Source: Pseudarthrobacter sp. W1I19 (GTDB lineage Bacteria; Actinomycetota; Actinomycetes; Actinomycetales; Micrococcaceae). Taken from it: 64,000 bases of DNA. Position numbers and translations under genes: made by a program. The DNA lies in assembly GCF_030817835.1 (NCBI RefSeq), contig NZ_JAUSZR010000001.1, forward strand, positions 4,588,001-4,652,000. The letters are read 5' to 3'. The stretch's first letter is position 1, and every line of letters starts with the position of its first letter. This document shows positions 16,467-24,659 of the stretch, in pieces. The notes under the pieces were generated by a model that saw nothing but the letters and a program-made list of their open reading frames with translations, was not told the DNA's origin and did not search any database.

Positions 16467-18045
16467 GGCGCCGGCGTGCGTCCGATACCCACGCGCGGCT
16501 AGGGTCCGGAACCAACTGTGAGAGGCCCATATGGGGTGACTTCCGCCAGGCCGCCCACTGTTTGATGCGCTGTGACGTTCCAAGGAAGGGCATGATGTCA
16601 GCCCACGCCGCGTCTAATCCGGCAAAGCCGGTTTCCTGCTGCACCAAACCCACCAACCGGTCAAGAGGTCCCTCTCCCCAGGGAGTCGGACTTGGTGCAA
16701 CCCGTGCAGTTCGCGCCAGGGCGGCTTCGGTGTAGACCAGTTCCGCCGTCTTCCGCCAGGCTGAGGGGCTGTGGCCCTCGACGATTGCCTTGCGAGTGGC
16801 TGCCCCCCGAGCCGTCCTGGTGGAACCGGAATCAGCCAGTTCCGTCAGGGCGGAGACGAACCCTGCGGGCGTCGAAGGCGCGAGTAGAAGGTCTTCCAGC
16901 CCCGGCGAATCGGAGCCAAGGACTGCACATTCGGCGGGATGGCCCCTGAACGTCACCAGCGGCAGGCCATGTGCTCCGGCCTCCAGCATTGATGTCAGCG
17001 AAGCGAATGGAAATGAGTCCACGTAGGCATCGGCGATGGACAGAAGCGTTGTGATGTTGGCGAGCCTCCCAACAGCCCGGATCCTTCCGCCGGTGGCAGC
17101 AGCCGCGTCGGCCCAGGCTCCGGTGGGGGATGGCCCCGCGACGAGGAGGCGGGCAGTCGGCCGCCGGAGCAGGAAGGACCGGAACAAGTCGATGAGCGAG
17201 TCCGGACCGACGGGGTCGTACTTGCTGCCTGCTGCGGCGGACACCACCACGAAATCCTTCTCCGCGACACCCCAGGAGATCCGTGCAGCCGCCGGCTTCG
17301 GCAATTCCTCAGCTGACGGTGCGGGCGCGAGTTCGAGCGGCCGGTTGGCCACCAGGCAGCGTTCGGCATTCACTCCCCGGCGGTGGACGGTCAGGTCGCG
17401 TCCGCTCGCACGCAGGCACAAGACGATGGCAGCCGCGGATGTCCCCTGCCAAAATACGTGGTCGGCATGGTTAACGTAGACGGCGGGAGGCGCACCCGGT
17501 ACGCCCAGCGCAAGGGAAGGGACGACGTCGTGCGGATGGGCGTGCACAATAACGACGTCGGCCGCAACAATGATCCGGCGCAATGCTGCTGCCCTCTTGA
17601 TGAGCCCACCGGGCCGGCGGTCGAGGAGGAGCAGGTCCCGCCGACTGGCCAGGCAGGCCGCGATCTTGGCCGGACATTCGGTGCTGCCCTGGCGGGTGAC
17701 CACAAGTTGATGGCGGGAGTCCGGATCCTGGCGGATCCAGTGGGCAATGCTCTGCGTGTGGCCGCCGGTTCCGTACAGTTGCGTGGCAACGTGGACCACA
17801 AGCCGCCTGGCCGCCTTCCCTGGCAGCGCGGGTGGGGGCTGTGCAATCGAGGACCGGAGCTTGCCCAGGACTTCTTCCAGCCCCTGGTGGCCGAAGTACC
17901 CGGTGTGGTCGGTCCAGGCGAAGCGGGCGGCGAGCTGCGCCTGCACCGCCGCCCGCTCCCACAACCCGGCTGCCGCCAGCAGGCCCGCCGTCCCCACCAG
18001 GCCTTCAAAGGTTTCCCGGTTACTGCTGATGGTCTGCAAGGCCAC
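16450..18045 (-). CDS. GT4-type glycosyltransferase (group 1)
   Basis: 531 aa, GTG start next to AGGAG. The N-terminal about 70 residues are a helical extension. A GT-B fold follows: LYGTGGHTQSIAHWI is the Gly-rich loop of the acceptor domain. The C-terminal domain has VVVSAAAGSKYDPVG, ARLLVAGPSP, AYVDSFPFASLTSMLEAGAHGLPLVTF, in which the Glu region of the nucleotide-sugar site is conserved. It is the last gene of the minus-strand operon and overlaps the flippase gene by 26 bases, so it is translated with it. Acceptor and donor are unknown. Confidence 0.85.
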   Translation of the reverse strand: MALQTISSNRETFEGLVGTAGLLAAAGLWERAAVQAQLAARFAWTDHTGYFGHQGLEEVLGKLRSSIAQPPPALPGKAARRLVVHVATQLYGTGGHTQSIAHWIRQDPDSRHQLVVTRQGSTECPAKIAACLASRRDLLLLDRRPGGLIKRAAALRRIIVAADVVIVHAHPHDVVPSLALGVPGAPPAVYVNHADHVFWQGTSAAAIVLCLRASGRDLTVHRRGVNAERCLVANRPLELAPAPSAEELPKPAAARISWGVAEKDFVVVSAAAGSKYDPVGPDSLIDLFRSFLLRRPTARLLVAGPSPTGAWADAAAATGGRIRAVGRLANITTLLSIADAYVDSFPFASLTSMLEAGAHGLPLVTFRGHPAECAVLGSDSPGLEDLLLAPSTPAGFVSALTELADSGSTRTARGAATRKAIVEGHSPSAWRKTAELVYTEAALARTARVAPSPTPWGEGPLDRLVGLVQQETGFAGLDAAWADIMPFLGTSQRIKQWAAWRKSPHMGLSQLVPDPSRAWVSDARRRLIQFS

Positions 18046-19519
18046 CGCTCCTTCCCAGTTTCTTCAAAATGGCGACGTCGCCGCGCTTGAACCACAGCAG
18101 GCCCACTGTGACGGAGGCGGCAGCCGTTGCTGAGAGCAGTAGCGCGAATGGAACAGCCAGTTCCATTCGGTTGAACAGGGCAGAAGCGGCGAACAGCAGT
18201 GCCGAGGCGCATGCAGGCAGCAACAACTGACGGAGCAGCCGGAGCGGCTGGACACCGACGGCCCGCAGCCGCCAGAGGTACAGGGGCAGGACCAGCGCGG
18301 CGACGACGACGAATTGGGCCATAGCAACGCCGGCGATGCCGGCGGTAGCGCCGAGGAACAGGGCCGGCATAAGGGCAATCAGCCAACACACCTGAATGGA
18401 CATGATGGAGCCTGTCATGCCCGCGACGACGAGATAGTCGTAGATCAACTCGAAGAGGATACGGAGTCCCGCCACCATGGCAAGCCAAAACAGGGCGGCG
18501 CTTGCACCTGCCCAGACGTCGCCGTACACAATCCGAACGATGGTTTCGGACTCTGCTGCCAGGAACGTGATGGCGGGGAAGGCAACGCAGGCCAGCACGC
18601 CGATCAGGGCCATGACTGTGGACCGCATTTTTTCGGGGTCATGCTGCAGCCGGGCCAGCACCACGGGAGCCACACTTCGCAGCGGCTGGGAGAACATGGT
18701 TACCGGCCAGCTCGACAAGTTGAACGCCAGGACGTACATCCCCAACATGACCGAACCGAGCATGCTGCCCGTAACCAATTGGTCCAGGTAGCCGACGCAA
18801 AACACGATGATGCTGGTCCCTGCCAGTGGCAGTCCGAACCGCAGCAGCGGCATCAGGACCCGCCGATCCAAGCCCAGGCGCAGGGGCAGGGGAGACTTGA
18901 GGACGAAAAGTAGTCCGCCGGCCAGGGTCCCTGCCAGCCGGCCCAGAGCCAGGCTCATCGCACCCATGCCAATCAACACCAGGCAGATCGAGACGATGGC
19001 CCCCACCCAGACATTCACCTGGTCGATGAACATCTTCGTTTTCTGGTCAAATGCCCGCTGCATCAGGGCGGCCGGGGTGGCGACGACACCGCTCACCAGA
19101 ACACAGCACACCATGACGCGGACCACATCAGTCGCTCCGGGGTCGCCCATGCGGTCCGCAAACCAGGGGGCGACGGCAAGGCCGGCCACGCAGAGCACTG
19201 CGCTGGACAGGATCGAGATGGTGGTCACGGTCGGTGCAATCCGTGCGGGATCCTCAGGCCACCGCACGATTGCGAGGCTGACGCCCAGTTCGTTGATGGT
19301 CAGGACGGCGAGCAAGGCCACCATGGCGACCGCAAAACTGCCGTACGATTCAGGACCCAGCAAGCGGGCCAGGACAATTCCAATACCCAGCGTGCCGAAT
19401 CGGGCAACAGTGGTGTTCAGCACGCTCCAAGCCAGTGCGGAGGTGGCACCGGACGTGTTCTGCCGGCCGCCGGGCGGCTGCCCGGCCTCCTGGACGGACG
19501 CCTGGCCCAGGCGCTTCAT
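18020..19519 (-). CDS. Polysaccharide flippase (Wzx, MOP superfamily)
   Basis: 499 aa with about twelve to fourteen membrane segments. The N-terminal signature SALAWSVLNTTVARFGTLGIGIVLARLLGPESYG is typical of Wzx/RfbX-type polysaccharide exporters, as are MQRAFDQKTKMF and the central GLPLAGTSIIVF segment. It would flip the undecaprenyl-linked repeat unit to the outer face for the Wzy polymerase. It lies 30 bases downstream of an aminotransferase gene and overlaps the glycosyltransferase gene, so it belongs to the same operon. It ends in a hydrophilic tail (RSGGLADHQQ). Confidence 0.9.
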   Translation of the reverse strand: MKRLGQASVQEAGQPPGGRQNTSGATSALAWSVLNTTVARFGTLGIGIVLARLLGPESYGSFAVAMVALLAVLTINELGVSLAIVRWPEDPARIAPTVTTISILSSAVLCVAGLAVAPWFADRMGDPGATDVVRVMVCCVLVSGVVATPAALMQRAFDQKTKMFIDQVNVWVGAIVSICLVLIGMGAMSLALGRLAGTLAGGLLFVLKSPLPLRLGLDRRVLMPLLRFGLPLAGTSIIVFCVGYLDQLVTGSMLGSVMLGMYVLAFNLSSWPVTMFSQPLRSVAPVVLARLQHDPEKMRSTVMALIGVLACVAFPAITFLAAESETIVRIVYGDVWAGASAALFWLAMVAGLRILFELIYDYLVVAGMTGSIMSIQVCWLIALMPALFLGATAGIAGVAMAQFVVVAALVLPLYLWRLRAVGVQPLRLLRQLLLPACASALLFAASALFNRMELAVPFALLLSATAAASVTVGLLWFKRGDVAILKKLGRSGGLADHQQ

Positions 19520-19549
19520 CGACTGCCCCGCACGGACGTCCTCAAAGGA

Positions 19550-20692
19550 CTACGGCTTCGTCAGGGCACATAACAACTCCTCAACTACCCGCTCCTGCTG
19601 CTCTGCAGTGATATGCGGGTAGAGCGGAAGTGACAGGATGCACCCGGCAGCCTCTTCGGCTACCGGGAAAGACCCCTGCGGAAAACCACATTCGGCGTAA
19701 GCCCCGCTGACGTGCACTGGCACCGGATAATGGACTCCAGCCTGGACTCCCGCGGCGTGAAGAGCTGCCAGGACGGCGTCACGGTCAGGAACCCGCACCA
19801 CAAACAGGTGCCACACATCAACGTTCCCGTGCGCCTCACGGGGGACAACAACACCGGGAACATCGGCAAGCAGTTCTGTGTATCGTCCAGCTGCCGCCCG
19901 CCGCCGGAGATTCCAGGACTCCAGCCGGGCCAGCTTCGCTTTGAGCACCACCGCCTGGACGGTGTCGAGCCGCGAGTTCATGCCAACAGCATCATGGCGG
20001 TACTTCTCCAAGCTGCCGTGCGCGCCCAGCATCCGAACCCGGGCGGCAACGGAAGAATCGTCTGTCAGGACCGCACCGGCGTCACCGGCGGCCCCAAGGT
20101 TCTTCCCCGGGTAGAAACTCGTGCCCGCAGCAAGGCCGAATGTCCCGGCACCACGTCCAAAGCGCGTAGCTCCCTGGGACTGGGCAGCATCCTCAACAAT
20201 TACGGCCCCGCAGGCCTCGGCGATCGGAACCAACTGCTCAACAAACGCCGTCTGCCCAAAGAGGTGGACTGGAACAATGGCCTGCGTCCGGGAGGTTACG
20301 GCCGCCGCGACAGCAGGGGGAGAGATCAGCAAATACTCCGGGTCCACGTCCACAGGTACGGGCACCGCGCCGATCCGGCTGACGGCCTCCGCGGTAGCGA
20401 TAAAGGTATTGGCCGGAAGAATGACCTCCCCGCCCGGGGTCACGCCGCCGGCCCGCAGGGCCAGCTCCAAAGCGTCGGTCCCGTTGGCAACGCCAATGCA
20501 GTGCCGTGCCCCAAGGAAGGACGCGTACGCCTCCTCGAACTGCGCGACGGCGGGACCCCCTATGAACGACGCTCGCTTAAATACGTCCGCCAGTTCCGCC
20601 ATGACCTCTTCATGGACTTCAGCCTGCTGCGCGGCAAGATCCACCAGCGGCACAGGGCCAACAGCAGCCCGAAAATCAACATCAGCACTCAC
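19550..20692 (-). CDS. DegT/DnrJ/EryC1 sugar aminotransferase (WbpE/FdtB-like)
   Basis: 380 aa, usual length for the family. Motifs: VPLVDLAAQQAEV, GVANGTDALELALRA (PLP phosphate cup), LPANTFIATAEAVSRIG, VHLFGQ, IVEDAAQSQGA (Asp that pairs with the PLP ring N), and SFYPGKNLGAAGDAG with the Schiff-base Lys. The closing HYPVPVH and SLPLYPHIT are also typical. It transfers an amino group from glutamate to a keto-sugar nucleotide, by resemblance at C3. It starts in a 4-base overlap with the acetyltransferase gene upstream. Confidence 0.88.
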   Translation of the reverse strand: MSADVDFRAAVGPVPLVDLAAQQAEVHEEVMAELADVFKRASFIGGPAVAQFEEAYASFLGARHCIGVANGTDALELALRAGGVTPGGEVILPANTFIATAEAVSRIGAVPVPVDVDPEYLLISPPAVAAAVTSRTQAIVPVHLFGQTAFVEQLVPIAEACGAVIVEDAAQSQGATRFGRGAGTFGLAAGTSFYPGKNLGAAGDAGAVLTDDSSVAARVRMLGAHGSLEKYRHDAVGMNSRLDTVQAVVLKAKLARLESWNLRRRAAAGRYTELLADVPGVVVPREAHGNVDVWHLFVVRVPDRDAVLAALHAAGVQAGVHYPVPVHVSGAYAECGFPQGSFPVAEEAAGCILSLPLYPHITAEQQERVVEELLCALTKP

Positions 20693-21348
20693 CGCACACC
20701 CCCAAAATGAAAGCTTTCCCGGTCAATTTCGTGCGCCGGCACACCCACCCAGGTCTCGCCGTCGGGCACGTTGCTGAGCACCGCGGCACCCATGCCTACG
20801 GTGGCGTAGGCACCCACCGAAGTCCGCTCGCGGACGCTCGCATTCATGCCGAGGTACGCTGCCCGGCCGATCCGGACTCCGCCGCCCAACGACACTCCCG
20901 CAGCAAACGTCGCAAAGTCAGCCACGTCATCGTCGTGCGTGAAGGTCACGGACGGCATGGCCACAACGTGGGACCCCAAGGTGACTGCCGCGGTCATGGT
21001 CACGTTGCGCAGCAGGATGCTCCCCCGCCCGATGCGGCACCCCTCGGGGTACTGCACGGTGGGGTCCACCGCCGTGGCATACCGGGCCTCGTTCAGCCCC
21101 ATCGCGGTGAGCCGCTCCACCACGGCCTCCCGGGACTTTCCCGAGCCAATGCACACCAGGATCAACGCGTGAGTGTACCTTGCGGCGTCGTCAATGGTCC
21201 CCAGCACCGGGGCGCCGTCCACCGTTACGCCGGCCATTTCCTTGTCGTCATCGAGCAGGCCCACCACGTCGTACTGCCCGCTTGCCCGCACCATTGCCAG
21301 GACTTCACGGGCCAGTCCGCTAGCCGCAATCAGGATCAACTCGCTCAT
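20689..21348 (-). CDS. Sugar O/N-acetyltransferase, NeuD/PglD family
   Basis: 219 aa from ATG 21348, which overlaps the preceding aminotransferase stop by 4 bases. The N-terminal half is a Rossmann-like domain that binds the nucleotide sugar (LILIAASGLAREVLAMV, YDVVGLLDDD). The C-terminal half is a left-handed beta-helix of hexapeptide repeats (RIGRGSILLRNVTMTAAVTLGS, GVRIGRAAYLGMNASVRERTSVGAYATVGMGAAVL) where acetyl-CoA binds. Lying between two sugar aminotransferase genes, it most likely acetylates an aminosugar nucleotide made by one of them. The catalytic His probably lies in FTHDDDV. Confidence 0.88.
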   Translation of the reverse strand: MSELILIAASGLAREVLAMVRASGQYDVVGLLDDDKEMAGVTVDGAPVLGTIDDAARYTHALILVCIGSGKSREAVVERLTAMGLNEARYATAVDPTVQYPEGCRIGRGSILLRNVTMTAAVTLGSHVVAMPSVTFTHDDDVADFATFAAGVSLGGGVRIGRAAYLGMNASVRERTSVGAYATVGMGAAVLSNVPDGETWVGVPAHEIDRESFHFGGVR

Positions 21349-22511
21349 GTGGCCACCCCTGCGGCGGCGCCGCGGATGGTGCTGATGATCCGGTTGAGGC
21401 TTTGGTCGTCGAGTTCGTGGAAGACCGGGAGGATCAGGGTCCTGTCGTTGAGCCGTTCGGTGTGCTCCAGCAGGGAATTGCCGGTGTCCCGCCAGCGGTA
21501 CGCCGGTTGCCGGTGGGCGGCCATGATGCCGCTGCGGGCAGAGATGCCGGCCTCCGCCAGGCGGGCCAGCAGGCCTTCGCGGGTTGTGCCGAAGCCGGGC
21601 AAAACTTCCAGCCACAGAGACTGGAAGTTGCTGGTCCCATACGGCGGGTCCGACACGAGCCGCAGCCCACGCAGCCCGGCGAGTCCGGCAACGTACCGCG
21701 CCGCGATTTCACGGCGGCGCTGCACCACCCCGGGCAGCCGCCCCAGCTGGACAATGCCGACGGCGGCCTGCAGGTCCGTCATCCGGTAGTTGAACCCCAC
21801 CTCCAGGTAGACCTCCGGCGGGGCGAGCACCGATCCATGCCGGTCCGCGGCGGACACACTCATCGAGTGCTCGCGGAGCGCACGCGCCCGGGCGGCCCAG
21901 TCGGCGCGGTTGGTGGTCAGCATGCCGCCTTCACCGGTGGTGAGGATCTTGCGCGGATGGAAGGACCACACGGCCACGTCCGCCTTGGCGCCTACCGGCT
22001 TGCCCTTGTAGGTGGATCCAACAGCGCAGGCGGCATCTTCGATGACCGTGATTTCATGGCGGTCACACAGTTTGCGGATCGGATCCATGTCCAGCGGCAC
22101 ACCACCCTGGTCCACCACGATCACCGCCCGGGTATCAAGGGTCAGGGCCGCGTGGATGGTCTCTGCGGTCACGTTCCCGGTGACCGGATCCACGTCGCAG
22201 AAAACAGGGCGGGCCCCCACATAGGTGACGGCGTTCGCCGTCGCGATAAATGACAGCGACGGCACCACCACGTCGTCACCCGGGCCGATGCCCGCCACCA
22301 CCAGTGCCAGGTGCAGTGCCGTAGTGCAGTTGGAGGTTGCGACGGCGTGCCGCACCCCCTGCGCGGCGGCGAACGCGGTTTCGAACTCCTTGACCTTCGG
22401 CCCCTGCGCCACCCAGCCCGAGGCAACCACGTCGGCGAGGGCCCGGGCTTCCTCTTCCCCAAGCCAGGGCTTCATGACGTTGATCCGGGCAAGGACCGCT
22501 TCCGTGCTCAT
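21345..22511 (-). CDS. DegT/DnrJ/EryC1 sugar aminotransferase (PglE/ArnB-like)
   Basis: 388 aa from ATG 22511, which overlaps the epimerase stop by 4 bases; a longer frame begins at 22562. Typical motifs: MKPWLGEEEARALADVVASGWVAQGPKVKEFE, ATSNCTTALHLAL, VPSLSFIATANAVTYVGA, VIEDAACAVGS, and WSFHPRKILTTGEGGML with the Schiff-base Lys. It differs clearly from the second aminotransferase in the operon, so the two act on different keto-sugars or positions. By type it would aminate a 4-keto-6-deoxy sugar nucleotide, which the NeuD/PglD-like enzyme could then acetylate. Confidence 0.88.
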   Translation of the reverse strand: MSTEAVLARINVMKPWLGEEEARALADVVASGWVAQGPKVKEFETAFAAAQGVRHAVATSNCTTALHLALVVAGIGPGDDVVVPSLSFIATANAVTYVGARPVFCDVDPVTGNVTAETIHAALTLDTRAVIVVDQGGVPLDMDPIRKLCDRHEITVIEDAACAVGSTYKGKPVGAKADVAVWSFHPRKILTTGEGGMLTTNRADWAARARALREHSMSVSAADRHGSVLAPPEVYLEVGFNYRMTDLQAAVGIVQLGRLPGVVQRRREIAARYVAGLAGLRGLRLVSDPPYGTSNFQSLWLEVLPGFGTTREGLLARLAEAGISARSGIMAAHRQPAYRWRDTGNSLLEHTERLNDRTLILPVFHELDDQSLNRIISTIRGAAAGVAT

Positions 22512-23503
22512 TTGGTACCGGCTTTCCGTGTCGCCGCGATCTCGTCCCGGAGCGGCTTCCACCAGGTGACGAGCTCCCGCAGTCCTTCGTCGAGGTCCAC
22601 TTCGGCCTTGAACCCCAGGTCACGCGCAGCCGCCGATGTGTCCGCCAGGCGCCGGACCACGCCGTTGACCTGCCGTGCCTCCCCGTGCTCAACGGCCAGG
22701 TCCGAGCCCATGACGCGCAGCAGCGCCTCCGCCATCTCGAGCAGGCTCGTCTCGGTTCCGCTGGCGATGTTGTAGATGCCCTCCCGGACACCGCTGGCGG
22801 CCGCGAGGACATTGGCCCGTGCCACATCGGCCGTATAAACGAAGTCCATCGTCTGCTGGCCGTCCCCAAAGACCAGCGGCGGCCGGCCATCCATGATCCG
22901 CTCCATCCAGCGCACCAGGACTTCGGTGTAGAGCCCGTGGACATCCATCCGCGGGCCATAGACGTTGAAGTAGCGGAGCATCACGAAATCCAGCCCGGTC
23001 ATCGCGTGGAAACTGCGCGCCATCCCTTCGTTGAAGGATTTGGCGGCCCCATAGAAGGTGTCGTTATTGGCGTGGTGGTGGCTTTCGCGGGTGGGGAATT
23101 CCTCAGCCATTCCGTACACCGAGGCACTCGATGCAGCCACCAGCTTGTCCACCTTGTGCTCGGCCGCGGCCTCAAGGATGTTGAAGGTTCCGTCCACCAT
23201 GACCTCCAGCGCCAGCCGCGGTTCCTCCGCGCACTGCGTGATCCGGATGGCCGCCTGGTGGAACACCAGGTCCTTGCCCCTGGTCAGGTCATGGACCAGG
23301 TCGCGGTCCCCGATGTCCCCGTGCACCAGCTCCACCTGCCCCCTGGCCAGGGCTCCGGCCAGGTTGTCCAGGCGCCCGCGGACCAGGTTGTCCAGGACCT
23401 CCACACGGCTTACGCCCGCTTCCAGCAGCGCATCCACGAGCGTGGAACCGATGGTTCCTGCTCCGCCGGTCACCAGGATTGTTGCCCCTTCCAGCTGGCT
23501 CAC
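22508..23503 (-). CDS. NAD-dependent sugar-nucleotide epimerase/dehydratase (GalE-like SDR)
   Basis: 331 aa extended short-chain dehydrogenase. Visible motifs: ILVTGGAGTIGSTLVDALL (TGxxGxxG dinucleotide site), LVHGDIGD, FHQAAI, SSASVYG with the catalytic Ser/Thr region, and YGAAK with the catalytic Tyr and Lys. RYFNVYGPRMDVHG and FVYTADVARA are typical of UDP-glucose or UDP-GlcNAc 4-epimerases. Whether it epimerises or dehydrates cannot be told from motifs alone. It overlaps the genes on both sides by 4 bases, so it is central to the sugar-nucleotide operon. Confidence 0.87.
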   Translation of the reverse strand: MSQLEGATILVTGGAGTIGSTLVDALLEAGVSRVEVLDNLVRGRLDNLAGALARGQVELVHGDIGDRDLVHDLTRGKDLVFHQAAIRITQCAEEPRLALEVMVDGTFNILEAAAEHKVDKLVAASSASVYGMAEEFPTRESHHHANNDTFYGAAKSFNEGMARSFHAMTGLDFVMLRYFNVYGPRMDVHGLYTEVLVRWMERIMDGRPPLVFGDGQQTMDFVYTADVARANVLAAASGVREGIYNIASGTETSLLEMAEALLRVMGSDLAVEHGEARQVNGVVRRLADTSAAARDLGFKAEVDLDEGLRELVTWWKPLRDEIAATRKAGTK

Positions 23504-24633
23504 CGCGCACGCTCCAGTTCGACGCCGGATGCCGCGGCTTCGGCGGCGCCTGTACCTTCCACCGGGGAGGCTTGGCCGTCCAGGCTGAGGCTGCGCGTCA
23601 CCGCTTCGAGGACGGAAAGGACCCGGAGGCCCGATGCCCCGCCGGTCCGCGCCTCCTGGCCGTTGCGGATGCAGAAGGCCAGTTCGGCCACCACCTGCCC
23701 CAGCGCCTCGCGCTCGGGAAGTGCGGGGGACCAGGTGTCACCAAGCCGGTAGGACACGGCGTCGGACGCCTTCTCGCCGGCTGACTTCGGCTGCCGGTCC
23801 AGGCTGACGCCCCGGTCGTACACGCTGAGCCGCTGCTGCGGGTTCAGGTCATCCCACACGAGGGTCCGGAGGGATCCTCCGATCACCATCTGCCGGATCT
23901 TGGTGGGACTGAGCCAGTTCACGTGGACGTGGGCCGTGGCATCGTTGGGGAGCCTGAAGTTCAGGTGCCCCACGCAGTCCCGCCCGGTTCCGAGCGGGTC
24001 GGCGCCGAAGGCCGAGACTTCGGCCGGGTTCAGTCCGCCGGGGAGGACAAAATCCAGGATGGACAGGTCGTGCGGAGCGAGGTCCCAGAACACGTTCACG
24101 TCGGGCTGCACGAGCCCCAGGTTGATCCGGGTGGAATCCACGAAAAGGATCTCGCCCAGGGACCCGGCCTGCACCAGCTCCTGCATCTTCAGCACGGCCG
24201 GCGTGTAGCAGTAGGTGTGGTCCGCCATCAGCACCAGACCCCGTGCCCGCGCTTCGGCCACCATTTCCAATCCGTGCGCCCGGCTGTCCGCCAGCGGCTT
24301 TTCCACCAGGACGTGCTTCCCGGCACGCAGGGCCGTCATCACCGTGCCGTAGTGGGTGCGCGCCGGCGTGGCGATGGCCACGGCGTCCACATCGAAGGTG
24401 TCCAGCAGCTCGTCCAGGGACTCGACCGCCGGGATTTCCCCCAGCGTTGCGGCCAGCTTGCGGGCCCGTTCGAGATCCAGGTCACAGATGGCTGCCAGGT
24501 CCCAGTCGGCGCTTGCCTGCAGGTTGCGGGCCAGGTTCGGGCCCCAGTATCCGGCTCCGACGACGGCGATCCTGAGTTTGGGGGCAGGCTGGCGGTGGGT
24601 GGGGGTGTGGAACGGATTGGGGAATGTCCTCAT
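23500..24633 (-). CDS. Gfo/Idh/MocA family sugar-nucleotide oxidoreductase (WbpB-like)
   Basis: 377 aa from ATG 24633; the ribosome site is weak (GAAAG), and a longer frame to 24705 would overlap the sugar transferase gene. The Rossmann motif is RIAVVGAGYWGPNLARNL. The family EKP motif is VLVEKPLADS, followed by the LVLMADHTYCYTPAV segment. The second domain has DLAPHDLSILDFVL with the catalytic-region His. It should oxidise or reduce a ring carbon of a sugar nucleotide with NAD(P), giving the 3-keto substrate for an aminotransferase, as WbpB does for WbpE. It overlaps the epimerase gene by 4 bases. Confidence 0.87.
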   Translation of the reverse strand: MRTFPNPFHTPTHRQPAPKLRIAVVGAGYWGPNLARNLQASADWDLAAICDLDLERARKLAATLGEIPAVESLDELLDTFDVDAVAIATPARTHYGTVMTALRAGKHVLVEKPLADSRAHGLEMVAEARARGLVLMADHTYCYTPAVLKMQELVQAGSLGEILFVDSTRINLGLVQPDVNVFWDLAPHDLSILDFVLPGGLNPAEVSAFGADPLGTGRDCVGHLNFRLPNDATAHVHVNWLSPTKIRQMVIGGSLRTLVWDDLNPQQRLSVYDRGVSLDRQPKSAGEKASDAVSYRLGDTWSPALPEREALGQVVAELAFCIRNGQEARTGGASGLRVLSVLEAVTRSLSLDGQASPVEGTGAAEAAASGVELERAR

Positions 24634-24659
24634 GTCACTTTCTTTCGGGCAGGGGTTTG

